The notes: generated from the letters alone by a model not told the origin. Counted from the first letter of the stretch, positions 17,198 to 24,792 are shown. The stretch: DNA of 64,000 nucleotides from Chryseobacterium gambrini (GCF_900156825.1 NZ_FTOV01000003.1:124001-188000), one strand, 5' to 3'. Translations and numbers: made by a program.

Positions 17198-17448
17198 AAA
17201 ATATGCAGTGCATGAATAAAAATATAGTGAGCAACAACTAAAATGTAGTGAGTAATGACAAAAATACAGTGAGTAACAACAAAAACATAGTGAGTAATAA
17301 CAAAAATGTAGTAAGCAATAACAAAAATACAGTGAGCAATGATAAAAATACACTGCGCTAAACTGAAAATACGCTGTGCTAAAGCAAAAATGCCGAGAAC
17401 CGAAATAAAAGCATAGCGGACTAGAATAAAAAGTACAAGAAGTATAAT
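17198..17448. repeat. Tandem array of about twelve 21-bp A-tract repeats
   Basis: From 17218 to 17448 the sequence repeats every 21 bases without slippage, and a shorter 20-bp unit starts at 17198. Typical units are AAAAATACAGTGAGTAACAAC (17260), AAAAACATAGTGAGTAATAAC (17281) and AAAAATACAGTGAGCAATGAT (17323). The first units are near-identical and those after 17344 drift (for example 17386 and 17407), while the leading A4-A5 tract is kept. An open frame on the minus strand spans the array, but it starts inside a terminator and is not called a gene. It lies between two convergent transcription units. Confidence 0.9.
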
Positions 17449-17542
17449 AAAACGGTTGGAGGAAGTCTTATAACTCAATGATGTGGGTTGAGAATCGTAT
17501 GTACAAAAAACCATTCTCAGACAGAAGGTCGAGAAAAAACAT

Positions 17543-17579
17543 AAAAAAAAGGCTGTTTTCACGAGTTGTGATACAGCCT
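17543..17579 (-). terminator. Terminator of the eleven-gene operon
   Basis: On the minus strand AGGCTGT (17579-17573) pairs with ACAGCCT (17556-17550), with an inner TCAC/GTGA helix, and runs into eight T residues (17550-17543). It lies 9 bp after the stop of the VWA-like lipoprotein gene, the last gene of the long operon. Confidence 0.85.
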
Positions 17580-17588
17580 CTAATATTT

Positions 17589-18476
17589 TTATTTTCCGGA
17601 AATGGCTTTTAAGATAATAGGTTCCAAATTGGAAGGAAGATCCGCGGATTTGATCTGATAATTTTTAATCTTCATTTCTTTAAACCAGTTTTCCCAGTAT
17701 TCTTTGATGACGGCTTCTTCGAAAGGATTTCCTTTTTCCGGATTGATTCCTAAGACGATGACTTCGAGATTGTTCAGATTGTCATTGGCTTTTACAAAGC
17801 CGAATTTATTTTTTTCTATAACTTCTTTAAAGTTGGAAGTCGTAAGAAGGTTAGCTTTTATGAGTTTGCCGGTAAGATAAGAGGTTTTGCTTCCTTCCGA
17901 AAATTTTGTGTTTTCGTGATACATATATCCGTCGGTAAGAATAAATAATATGTTTCTGTGGTCGTTTTTAATGCAGTAATCTTTTACTTTATTTTTAAAA
18001 AATTCCCAAATGTCAGAACCTACATAATTTCCGTCTTTTATGGCTGACTGATAAATCGTTGTCGGTAATTCCGAATATTTTTTATCCACCTGATCAAAAT
18101 AGTTTCTGGGAGTGTTTTTATCAAAGGAAACTTTCAGCTCTTTGGTAAGTTCATTCATTTTCGGATCTAAAGGTTCCGGATTGAAGAAAACCTGCATCTG
18201 ATCTTCGTAGGTAATGATTTTTTTAGATTTGATGTGGTTTAAAAATCCTTTTTCAATCGCTTTGATGTACTCGGTATCTCTCTGGAAATACTGCATTGTG
18301 GGATTCGGGTTCGTTTTAGGATCAATTCTGTCGGATAAATCAATTAAAATACTCAGGTTGATGTTGTTGGGATCAGCAATAACGGTATCTTTTTTCTCAT
18401 CATCTGTTTGTCCGGGTTCATGTTTATTGCATGAAACCAAAGAAATAATCATTAATAAATAAAATATTTTTTTCAT
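17589..18476 (-). CDS. VWA-like lipoprotein, last gene of the eleven-gene operon
   Basis: The start at ATG 18476 gives a clean lipoprotein signal MKKIFYLLMIISLVSCNK with lipobox LVSC, so an 11-residue upstream extension is rejected. The 295-aa product shows NLSILIDLSDRID (about 40-52), a DxSxR-like MIDAS motif of VWA folds, and HRNILFILTDGYMYH (about 175-189), like the second VWA strand and metal loop. The fold call is tentative. It would be anchored to the envelope facing the periplasm. It follows the coiled-coil membrane protein gene by 10 bp. The binding partner is unknown. Confidence 0.75.
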   Translation of the reverse strand: MKKIFYLLMIISLVSCNKHEPGQTDDEKKDTVIADPNNINLSILIDLSDRIDPKTNPNPTMQYFQRDTEYIKAIEKGFLNHIKSKKIITYEDQMQVFFNPEPLDPKMNELTKELKVSFDKNTPRNYFDQVDKKYSELPTTIYQSAIKDGNYVGSDIWEFFKNKVKDYCIKNDHRNILFILTDGYMYHENTKFSEGSKTSYLTGKLIKANLLTTSNFKEVIEKNKFGFVKANDNLNNLEVIVLGINPEKGNPFEEAVIKEYWENWFKEMKIKNYQIKSADLPSNLEPIILKAISGK

Positions 18477-18486
18477 ATTCTGTAAT

Positions 18487-19827
18487 TTATAAGGATGATA
18501 AATAAACAAGGTTCTGATTGTCCGAATTGGCTCCTACAGTTTCCAGATTGGTATTATACGTAGAAATGCATTCATCAATCATGGTCTGTTTTTCCGTTCT
18601 GGAAACGGCAATTTTCTCTCCGATAAACGTGATCCAGCCCTGAACATATTCCGAAGCATACAGCTTGTAATCTTTGGTCGGAATAATTACGCCGTCGATA
18701 ATATTCTGAAGTTCCTCAATTCTTCCTCTTATTTTAATGATGGATTCTTTTATATTTCCGATAGCCGCAAGAATTTCTTCAATTTCTTTCTTTAAAACAT
18801 TAATTTTTTCCTGAAAAAATTCTACTCTTTTCTGTCTGATTTCCTGTTCGTTTTTAATCTTATCTTTTTCGCGGTGCTCTTTCATTACAAAGTCGAAAAC
18901 GAGTCCCCAGATAATATACACGATGAATCCTGCGAAGATAATTTCCCAAAACTGATTTTTGGTAAAAGCAATTTTAAGATCGAATGGAAGAGAATCAAAA
19001 GTTTTTTCTACATCATATATTTTTTTTTCAATTTCATACGCTAAAATGACATCAAAAATAAAAGTCACAATAAGTAATAAACCGAGTTTGATATAATTGG
19101 CTGTAGTTTTATTCTCTCCAAACATATGAATCAAAAAACCTAATCCAAGAAATACAAATGGAATTAAAACGACAAAAGCAGCTTCGGTTGAACCATCATT
19201 CCAAGCTTTAGCTAATGCCTGTGGATCAAAAACACTTTGTATCACAGTACTTTTTGCGTTAAAACCTTTAAAGAATGCAGAATAGGAAGTTGAAATATAA
19301 AATACTCCTAAATATAAAGTTATCGGGATTAAAAGAAGTAAACCAATGATAAATTTTGCTGAAGCTCCTTTTGTGGCTTTTACATTATATTTTTCGGGAT
19401 TTCTGGGAAGGTCAATGATTTCTGAGTTTAAGGTTTCAATGGTTTGCTGATGGCTTTCTACTTCCCTGTTTTTGGTTTTAAGCTGTTCTTCCTTGGTTTC
19501 CTGCGAAACAATGAGTGCTTTAATTTCTGTTTCGCGGTTCTTCTGTTCATTCACATAAGACTCTTTCAGCTGTTGCTGTTTTTCCACCATTTCTTTTTCT
19601 TCATTCTGAAATTTCGAGTAAACGGCATCCAGACAGATGGAAAGGGTAGAGTGGTTTCCGCTGGTTCGGGAACTGTCCCGGTAACCGGATTCGTGGTAGG
19701 TTCTTTTGCGTGTTTCCTCAGAAGACTCTTCGTCGGTATTTACTTCAGTTTTCGGAAGCTGCTCTTCTTTGGGTTCTGCGGGAACAGATTTTAGTTTAAA
19801 TAAATTTTTTATACTGGTGGTATCCAT
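18487..19827 (-). CDS. Coiled-coil polytopic membrane protein of unknown function
   Basis: Not recognised as a named family. The 446-aa product has a charged disordered head (1-55), a coiled coil of about 75-135 (Gln/Glu/Lys-rich), four predicted membrane helices at about 155-175, 217-236, 244-265 and 291-313, and a second long coiled coil of about 315-390. Such a plan suits a scaffold coupling an inner-membrane assembly to cytosolic partners. It sits 5 bp after the TerB-like gene and 10 bp before the VWA-like lipoprotein gene. Function is inferred only from context. Confidence 0.75.
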   Translation of the reverse strand: MDTTSIKNLFKLKSVPAEPKEEQLPKTEVNTDEESSEETRKRTYHESGYRDSSRTSGNHSTLSICLDAVYSKFQNEEKEMVEKQQQLKESYVNEQKNRETEIKALIVSQETKEEQLKTKNREVESHQQTIETLNSEIIDLPRNPEKYNVKATKGASAKFIIGLLLLIPITLYLGVFYISTSYSAFFKGFNAKSTVIQSVFDPQALAKAWNDGSTEAAFVVLIPFVFLGLGFLIHMFGENKTTANYIKLGLLLIVTFIFDVILAYEIEKKIYDVEKTFDSLPFDLKIAFTKNQFWEIIFAGFIVYIIWGLVFDFVMKEHREKDKIKNEQEIRQKRVEFFQEKINVLKKEIEEILAAIGNIKESIIKIRGRIEELQNIIDGVIIPTKDYKLYASEYVQGWITFIGEKIAVSRTEKQTMIDECISTYNTNLETVGANSDNQNLVYLSSL

Positions 19828-19832
19828 GATGG

Positions 19833-20240
19833 TTAGTTTTTTAGTTCATATAAAATTTCACTTTTAGGCTTTCCTGTTCGTATCGCCTCGATGAGGTAAT
19901 CTACGATGGCGGTTACATTTTCTTCCATAAACCCGAACATCAGAACGTACTTTTGCATCGTGGTATATTCATTCGGGGAAACAATTCCGTCTGCCCAGAT
20001 CATGACGGTAAGATCGTACAGATAATCTATTTTTTCTTCGATTGTCTGCGGAATCAGCGACTTCATATTAAGCGGATTCAGAAGGATCTCGTCTAAATTT
20101 TTTGATGAAATGCCTCTTTCTTCGGCGCAGTTGTAAAGCATTTTCAGTTCAAGGGCACTGAAATCGTCATCACAGATCGCCATTTGATACAGCCTTAAGA
20201 AATGCGCTTTAAGATGTTCCGTAATGTTGTTATTTTCCAT
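19833..20240 (-). CDS. TerB-like domain protein
   Basis: The 135-aa all-helical protein resembles the TerB (tellurite-resistance B) fold: an acidic metal-binding-like segment AICDDDFSALELKML (about 22-36), AEERGIS, then DLTVMIWADGIVSPNEYTTM (about 76-95), the second TerB helical repeat with acidic residues. TerB domains occur in membrane-associated stress-response complexes together with VWA proteins. Here both occur in one operon. It overlaps the upstream membrane-protein gene by 11 bp. Family assignment is moderately confident. Confidence 0.65.
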   Translation of the reverse strand: MENNNITEHLKAHFLRLYQMAICDDDFSALELKMLYNCAEERGISSKNLDEILLNPLNMKSLIPQTIEEKIDYLYDLTVMIWADGIVSPNEYTTMQKYVLMFGFMEENVTAIVDYLIEAIRTGKPKSEILYELKN

Positions 20241-20646
20241 GATTGTTTTCTTCCTTGGTTTTTTTAGGATTAATAATTCGGTCTCTGGATACAGCTCTTT
20301 GATGGATGGGAACTGAAGGTTGTGAAGTTTCCCCGGTAAGTTCTTCTTCCTTTTTCTGCTCGGTTTTTTCGACGAAACCTATCAGCAGAAATAAAATTCC
20401 TGTAACAACATCAATCGGAATCCACACACTTTTCCTTAACAGATAAATGGGAAGCACAGGATTGAAAAGAATAAGGATGATAAGGAAAATTATACTGAAG
20501 TAATGCTGCTTAAAGGTTAATGTATTGTACAAAACCAATAAAGCTCCTGCGGAAACAAGGATTCTGAGAAAAGTATAATATTCTATAGGAAGTCTGAAGA
20601 TACCGATGAAACAGCATAACGCACAGAAGGTGAGAAATGGTTTCAT
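20230..20646 (-). CDS. Small membrane protein (DUF6804-like)
   Basis: The 138-aa product has four short hydrophobic segments (about residues 3-18, 26-42, 49-69 and 76-92), including RLPIEYYTFLRILVSAGALLVLY, and then a charged cytosolic tail rich in Lys/Glu. It resembles DUF6804 membrane proteins, which have no known function. It overlaps the TerB-like gene by 11 bp and follows the TM2 gene by 11 bp. Confidence 0.65.
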   Translation of the reverse strand: MKPFLTFCALCCFIGIFRLPIEYYTFLRILVSAGALLVLYNTLTFKQHYFSIIFLIILILFNPVLPIYLLRKSVWIPIDVVTGILFLLIGFVEKTEQKKEEELTGETSQPSVPIHQRAVSRDRIINPKKTKEENNHGK

Positions 20647-20657
20647 ATGCTGTAATA

Positions 20658-20873
20658 TTAAAATCCTGTCCGAAGGTTGTATTTGTAATTAAAACGGCTT
20701 TCAGACATGAACAGAAATGCAAAGAAATCGATAACGGAAATAATGACAGGAATAAAAGTCCAGCAAAATAACAGGTAAAGAATTCCCATAATGTTCTGCC
20801 CCAGATAAAATCTGTGGATGCCTATTCCTCCAAGGAAAAAAGCAAGTAAGGCGGCGGTAGATTTAGATTTCAT
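20658..20873 (-). CDS. TM2 domain protein
   Basis: The 71-aa product is a stand-alone TM2 domain: first helix AALLAFFLGGIGIHRFYLGQ with the conserved GxxGxHRFYLG loop (about 16-26), then the second helix CWTFIPVIISVIDFFAFLFM. TM2 proteins are small two-helix membrane proteins of unclear role, often found next to PH/SHOCT and TerB-like genes. It lies 6 bp after the PH-SHOCT gene. Confidence 0.9.
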   Translation of the reverse strand: MKSKSTAALLAFFLGGIGIHRFYLGQNIMGILYLLFCWTFIPVIISVIDFFAFLFMSESRFNYKYNLRTGF

Positions 20874-20879
20874 AATTTT

Positions 20880-21506
20880 TTAAACTCGGGATAAAATTTC
20901 GTTTTTCTTTGTTTCAAACTCTTCCGGAGAAATAACTCCGCTTTCTTTTAGTCCTTTCAGTTTCTGTAATAAAGCAAAAGGATCTTCATTTTCAATCAGT
21001 AAAGGTTTCTTCTCCTCCTGAAACATCTGAGGCTGTGTAATAATGGGCGTTGCATTATTTACGGTAACTCCTCCTGCGGAAGCTCTTAAGGTCTCCAGAT
21101 TTTTTTCTCTTCTTACACCCCGCATTCTTTCTTCCACTTCCTGCGCAAACTGGTATAGCTTTCGGGCTTGGTTTTTAGGCAGGTAATCCATCATATTGGT
21201 AAAATGTTGTGTTGTTTTTACCATAAAAGTTGAACCTACAATCCCTTCCTTAATATGGCAGTCTGCAACATCTACCCAGCTGTAATCCTGAAAATCCATA
21301 GACAAACCAAAGTTTTTGGGTCTGCAGAAAATAATTCTTCTGTTGGTAAGCGCGATGCAGTCCAGAGATAAATTGAGTACCGGTTTTTTCTGAACGGCAA
21401 TGTATTCCATAGTTTCCTGCGAAGTGAGCAGACTGTTGATTCTCCCTAAAAGCTTTTCGACGGCTTTTGGGTCTTGTTCTTCATTTAAAAATTTTTTTAA
21501 GTTCAT
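20880..21506 (-). CDS. PH domain and SHOCT domain protein
   Basis: The 208-aa product has a bacterial PH-like domain (about 35-125; LDCIALTNRRIIFCRP and FQDYSWVDVADCHIKEG are typical strands) and a C-terminal SHOCT domain (about 175-208, DPFALLQKLKGLKESGVISPEEFETKK). SHOCT domains mediate protein-protein or oligomer contacts. No membrane segment is present, so it is cytosolic or peripheral. It is 6 bp upstream of the TM2 gene, a frequent pairing. Confidence 0.88.
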   Translation of the reverse strand: MNLKKFLNEEQDPKAVEKLLGRINSLLTSQETMEYIAVQKKPVLNLSLDCIALTNRRIIFCRPKNFGLSMDFQDYSWVDVADCHIKEGIVGSTFMVKTTQHFTNMMDYLPKNQARKLYQFAQEVEERMRGVRREKNLETLRASAGGVTVNNATPIITQPQMFQEEKKPLLIENEDPFALLQKLKGLKESGVISPEEFETKKNEILSRV

Positions 21507-21525
21507 GATGATATTTTGTTTTTAG

Positions 21526-22050
21526 TTATTTTACATCTTTATAAAAAACATATCCTTTCTTTCCGGAAGATTTTACCTTTACTTTGTACCATGAACCTTC
21601 TTTGGAAAGTGGAATCAGCTTTTCGTTTTTGTAAACTCTTACTAGAACGGGAGATCTCATAGATGGCTTTTCGTAAATATTGGTGGTGGCAATTCCCACA
21701 ATGTATCGGTTGGAACTCAGGTCTACGTTTACCTCATCAATAAAAACTTTTGGAGGTTTATTGGATTTTGTTTTTGAAGAAGTATAAGAATCGGAAGTTT
21801 TATGCTTTTTAGTTTTCCTTTTCTTTGCTGAACTTCTGCCGGATGAATAACTTTCTGAAGAGCCGCCGCCGCAAACTCCGCAGGTTCCGCCGCTGCTGCA
21901 ATGTCCGCACCGCGAACAGTTGGAACAGGCTGTACAATTGGCAGAACCTGTACATCTTCCTTCATGTCCTATACTGTCGTTTGCTTTAAAGCACGAGTTT
22001 AAAAGAAAAGAACCGAAGGCGATTATGATGAAGGGTATTAGTTTTTTCAT
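21526..22050 (-). CDS. Cys-rich lipoprotein with C-terminal SH3 domain
   Basis: The 174-aa product has a lipoprotein signal (MKKLIPFIIIAFGSFLLNSC, lipobox LNSC at about 17-20) and a cysteine- and glycine-rich segment at about 33-63 with a ladder of CxxC spacings (CTACSNCSRCGHC) that could bind metal or form disulfides. A Ser/Lys-rich linker follows, then a bacterial SH3 domain (about 112-174; RYIVGIATTNIYEKPSMRS and GSWYKVKV). SH3 domains of this type bind cell-wall peptides. The cysteine ladder is unusual for this architecture. Confidence 0.82.
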   Translation of the reverse strand: MKKLIPFIIIAFGSFLLNSCFKANDSIGHEGRCTGSANCTACSNCSRCGHCSSGGTCGVCGGGSSESYSSGRSSAKKRKTKKHKTSDSYTSSKTKSNKPPKVFIDEVNVDLSSNRYIVGIATTNIYEKPSMRSPVLVRVYKNEKLIPLSKEGSWYKVKVKSSGKKGYVFYKDVK

Positions 22051-22052
22051 GG

Positions 22053-23123
22053 TTAATTATAATTTTCTAATGTCTGATGAAGCTGATTTCTGTAGTTGTA
22101 GATTTCGTCCAGACTGTTTAATAAAACTTTTTCTCCGGCATCTTTTCCGTTGTGGAAAATCTCCAGATATTTATTAGCGGTATTAAAATGCAGTCTGCAA
22201 AGGGGTTTACGGTTGTTGTCGTCGAGTAAAATTCCGAAGTAAGACAGCGTGTCTCTGTAAGCAATTCTTGAAGAAGGTATTTTCTCCCGCAGGATGGCTT
22301 TTACGATCTGGAAGCCTTCCAGTTCTTCTTCTGTGGTTACAATTTTAGAATCGTTGGTTTCATGGATGGGCTGTGAAGTTTTTACATCATCTTCGCGCTG
22401 TTCGATCTGTTCATTAATGCTTAAAGCAGATTTTAGCCTGAAACTGATGGATTCATTAATAGAAGTCGTTAATGCTTTTTTGGCATATTCTTTAAACGAG
22501 ACCATTCGGTTTGCTGTTAACGGCTTTTCGAAGAAACGGTTCACAAGAAGTTTTACCAGTTCATCGGACGGATTTTCAATTTCCTTTTCGAATTCTTTTC
22601 TGATGGCTTTGATGTATTTTAAAGCTTCCGCAGAATCCAGAATGCTTTCCAGATTGTAGTCTTTTTTGGTAAAGCTTTCCAGAATTTTGATAGAGCTGTC
22701 TTTAAGATCTTCAATATTGATGGTGAAAAAAGGCTTTTCATCCATAATATTGGGCTTTTCCAGATCCGTGTAAAAATTGTAAACAATTCCGTTCGTTAAA
22801 ACACCGAATCGTGTTTTGGAAACATGATAATACCGGTGAAGCTGAGAATTGTGGGCATCTGCGCTTTCTTTCCAGTGTTTGCATTCGATGATGAAAATAG
22901 GCTCGTCATTGTTTTTGATGACATAATCTACTTTTTCACCTTTCTTGGTTCCGATGTCGCAAACGTGTTCGGGAACCACTTCTGTAGGATTAAAAATATC
23001 ATATCCTAAAATCTGAATAAAAGGCATCACAAAAGCATTTTTTGTGGCTTCTTCTGTTCCGATCTGGTCTTTTAGCCCGATTACTTTCTGATGAAGCTGT
23101 TCCAGTTTAATTTTAAGATCCAT
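22053..23123 (-). CDS. Stand-alone HsdR N-terminal-type nuclease domain protein
   Basis: The 356-aa protein opens with a type I restriction HsdR-N-like domain (HSDR_N_2/COG4748): EEATKNAFVMPFIQILGYDIFNPTEVVPE, then KVDYVIKNNDEPIFIIECKHWK, which supplies the Asp and Glu-x-Lys residues of a PD-(D/E)xK nuclease core (about 65-84). It has no helicase motor, and no hsdM/hsdS genes lie nearby, so it is not a type I restriction system. The remainder has charged helices and a C-terminal domain without clear family. It is 2 bp from the lipoprotein gene. Confidence 0.82.
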   Translation of the reverse strand: MDLKIKLEQLHQKVIGLKDQIGTEEATKNAFVMPFIQILGYDIFNPTEVVPEHVCDIGTKKGEKVDYVIKNNDEPIFIIECKHWKESADAHNSQLHRYYHVSKTRFGVLTNGIVYNFYTDLEKPNIMDEKPFFTINIEDLKDSSIKILESFTKKDYNLESILDSAEALKYIKAIRKEFEKEIENPSDELVKLLVNRFFEKPLTANRMVSFKEYAKKALTTSINESISFRLKSALSINEQIEQREDDVKTSQPIHETNDSKIVTTEEELEGFQIVKAILREKIPSSRIAYRDTLSYFGILLDDNNRKPLCRLHFNTANKYLEIFHNGKDAGEKVLLNSLDEIYNYRNQLHQTLENYN

Positions 23124-23127
23124 GATT

Positions 23128-23466
23128 TTATTTTTTTAAAGTTTCATCTGTAATTTCTGCTTTCGGAGCATTCTGTTTTACGGAAGCAATGCCGTTTTCC
23201 ATTCCGGATTTTGTGCTGTAAAGCTGACTTTTTCCAATGATTTCTCCGTTTCTTGCTTTCAGAACGAAATAATCTTTTTTGTTCACAGCCTCTCTTCTGT
23301 CGTATCTGGAATCGTCCTGAGAATTAATTTTTACAGATTCAATTCCTTTTATACAGGATGCTTTCTGAACGTAGCCTTCGCTTGTTAAAATAATTTCACC
23401 GTTTCCGGCTTTCAGATTAAACTGATACTCTTTGTTTACTCTTTGTGTGATGACGAATTTTCCCAT
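23128..23466 (-). CDS. DUF1508 (YegP-like) tandem-domain protein
   Basis: The 112-aa product contains two copies of the YegP/DUF1508 motif: YQFNLKAGNGEIILTSEGYVQKASCIKGIESVK (about 14-46) and YFVLKARNGEIIGKSQLYSTKSGMENGIASVK (about 66-97). Function is unknown; these small beta-alpha proteins are often stress-induced. It lies 4 bp upstream of the HsdR-N gene and 2 bp after the YidD-like gene. Confidence 0.92.
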   Translation of the reverse strand: MGKFVITQRVNKEYQFNLKAGNGEIILTSEGYVQKASCIKGIESVKINSQDDSRYDRREAVNKKDYFVLKARNGEIIGKSQLYSTKSGMENGIASVKQNAPKAEITDETLKK

Positions 23467-23468
23467 GG

Positions 23469-23759
23469 TTATTGGTTTTTATTTTTGATAAATCTTTCTG
23501 AAATTTCAGTTTCATGCAGAATTTGTTGGTTGGGTAAAATAATTTGAATTTCTCTGGTGGAAGTTTCTATAATATAAGCTCCGGATCGGCAGTTTTTAAA
23601 TCGATATTTTAAAGCTTTTAATCCCGAAATAAAACCGGATGCTGTTGTTTCTGCATATACGTATTTTGAACAGCTTGTTCTGAAAATACATTTTCTCCGT
23701 TTTGATGGAGGGACGATCCTCCAGTACAGTTTAATGAGAAGAATCAATAGATTTTTCAT
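23469..23759 (-). CDS. YidD-like membrane protein insertion efficiency factor
   Basis: Starting at ATG 23759 gives a 96-aa protein: MKNLLILLIKLYWRIVPPSKRRKC, then CIFRTSCSKYVYAETTASGFISGLKALKYRFKNC. It keeps the YidD pattern of an amphipathic membrane-binding head, the CxFxxSCSxY motif and a C-terminal cysteine, although divergent from canonical YidD. YidD normally lies by rnpA and yidC; this copy is an extra one in a different operon. It overlaps the upstream gene by 29 bp (a longer start at 23780 would overlap by 50). Confidence 0.75.
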   Translation of the reverse strand: MKNLLILLIKLYWRIVPPSKRRKCIFRTSCSKYVYAETTASGFISGLKALKYRFKNCRSGAYIIETSTREIQIILPNQQILHETEISERFIKNKNQ

Positions 23760-23994
23760 CTTCTTTTCTGCTAAAGACAACCATTTGATAAGAAGTCATA
23801 TATCCGGGCTGACTTGTATTTCCAAAACAACCTTCTACAGGTTGGATGTAGGTAGAAACACTTTCAAGTCTTACATATTCCCAACCATCATCGGTATGAG
23901 TCTTTATTAAGTTATCTAATTGTACTGCAATATTTTTTGAACTCATATTTTGTTGATTTGCAGTGGCAACAAAAGGTATTACTTTGTATTCCAT
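23731..23994 (-). CDS. Small DUF4177-like protein, first gene of the eleven-gene operon
   Basis: The 87-aa product begins MEYKVIPFVA and has LDNLIKTHTDDGWEYVRLESVS (about 26-47), the layout of DUF4177-type small proteins (strand, helix, then GWE-x-V strand). Function is unknown. It is the first gene after a promoter that carries the TACGG-N4-CCGTA palindrome, so it heads the operon. Its 3-prime end overlaps the YidD-like gene. Confidence 0.65.
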   Translation of the reverse strand: MEYKVIPFVATANQQNMSSKNIAVQLDNLIKTHTDDGWEYVRLESVSTYIQPVEGCFGNTSQPGYMTSYQMVVFSRKEDEKSIDSSH

Positions 23995-24015
23995 GATTGT
24001 TTTTATTTAACACTT

Positions 24016-24060
24016 CAAAAATATGAGCATTATTTTTCGATTCGTTACGGAAAACCGTAA
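24016..24060 (-). promoter_or_regulatory. Operon promoter with TACGG-N4-CCGTA palindrome (site 1)
   Basis: TTACGGAAAACCGTAA (24045-24060) is a palindrome with 6-bp arms. On the minus strand a perfect -7 box TATTTTTG is at 24023-24016, and the first gene starts at 23994. The distance from the dyad centre (24052.5) to the last base of the box (24016) is 36.5 bp, the same as at the two other palindromes in this region. That places the site near -43 relative to transcription start, a usual activator position. Confidence 0.7.
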
Positions 24061-24076
24061 ACGCAGAATATTTAAT

Positions 24077-24104
24077 AAAAAAACCTTCCAGAGTATCTGA
24101 AAGG
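24077..24104 (-). terminator. Terminator of the two-component operon
   Basis: On the minus strand CCTTTCAGA (24104-24096) pairs with TCTGGAAGG (24092-24084) around a 3-nt loop, with one G-U pair, followed by a T7 run. It lies 28 bp after the response-regulator stop and isolates it from the operon promoter at 24016-24060. Confidence 0.8.
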
Positions 24105-24132
24105 CTATTAGTTTTTCGATGAAGTCTAGCAT

Positions 24133-24792
24133 TTAGATGATGCCGATGTCTTTGCACATCACAACAAGTTCGATGTTGTTTTTGGCTCCCAGTTCGTAGC
24201 GGAGATCATTCAGTCTTTTTTCGATGGCGCTTTTGCTGTCGGGCGTAATTTTATTTTCTTTAAAATGTTTTTCAATGTCGCCCTGTTTCCATCCTTTGGC
24301 AAGGAGCTCAATAAGCGTAACGTCATATTCTGTGAATTCGAAAGATGTATTTCTTATAGAATTTAAAATCTCCTGCGGAATAACCGTTTCGCCGGAAAAT
24401 ACTTTTTTAATGGTGCTTTTGAGATCCTTTCCGTCATTTCTTCCCTTGCTTACAAAACCATTGATGTTGTGTATTTTAAAAAGATCATCAATAATCTTCG
24501 GTTTCTTCTCAATAGAAAAGGCAATCACTTTCAGATTTGGCTGAATTTTTTTAACTTCTTCAATCAGTTGTTGTCCGGAATTGATCTTCTGCTCAATATG
24601 ATCTTTATCAAAAGACAGATCTGTAATCAGCAGATCATAGGAATCAGCAGTTGCAGCGGCTTTTATTTTTTGCAGGGCATCATCACAATAATTTACAAAA
24701 TCAAAATGCGGAATCTGTAATTCGGTAAGTGCATTTACCACTCCTAAATTTCTGACTTCATGGTCTTCGGCTATCAGTACTTTTTTAAACAT
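24133..24792 (-). CDS. Response regulator, receiver plus C-terminal HTH
   Basis: The 219-aa product has a receiver domain (MFKKVLIAEDHE with acidic pocket, phosphoacceptor Asp58 in LLITDLSF, and Lys in NGFVSKGRNDG) and a C-terminal helical domain (about 150-219; FTEYDVTLIELLAKGWKQGDIEKHF) of LuxR/NarL-like type. Regulators of this type bind short palindromes, and three matching palindromes flank the locus. Its start overlaps the end of the kinase gene by 8 bp, and one of the palindromes with a -7 box lies inside the kinase ORF just upstream, suggesting autoregulation. Confidence 0.9.
   Translation of the reverse strand: MFKKVLIAEDHEVRNLGVVNALTELQIPHFDFVNYCDDALQKIKAAATADSYDLLITDLSFDKDHIEQKINSGQQLIEEVKKIQPNLKVIAFSIEKKPKIIDDLFKIHNINGFVSKGRNDGKDLKSTIKKVFSGETVIPQEILNSIRNTSFEFTEYDVTLIELLAKGWKQGDIEKHFKENKITPDSKSAIEKRLNDLRYELGAKNNIELVVMCKDIGII

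Noticed and set aside
17198..17448. Possible CRISPR or iteron origin
   Set aside because: Repeats are contiguous without spacers, and there is no rep gene or DnaA-box cluster; an origin is not supported.
17182..17562. 126-codon minus-strand open frame with hydrophobic 7-residue repeats
   Set aside because: Its GTG start lies inside the terminator hairpin of the upstream operon, and the frame is open only because a 21-bp tandem array contains no stops in that phase. Treated as a repeat array.
22053..23123. Type I restriction-modification locus
   Set aside because: Only the HsdR N-terminal type domain is present; helicase, methylase and specificity genes are absent.
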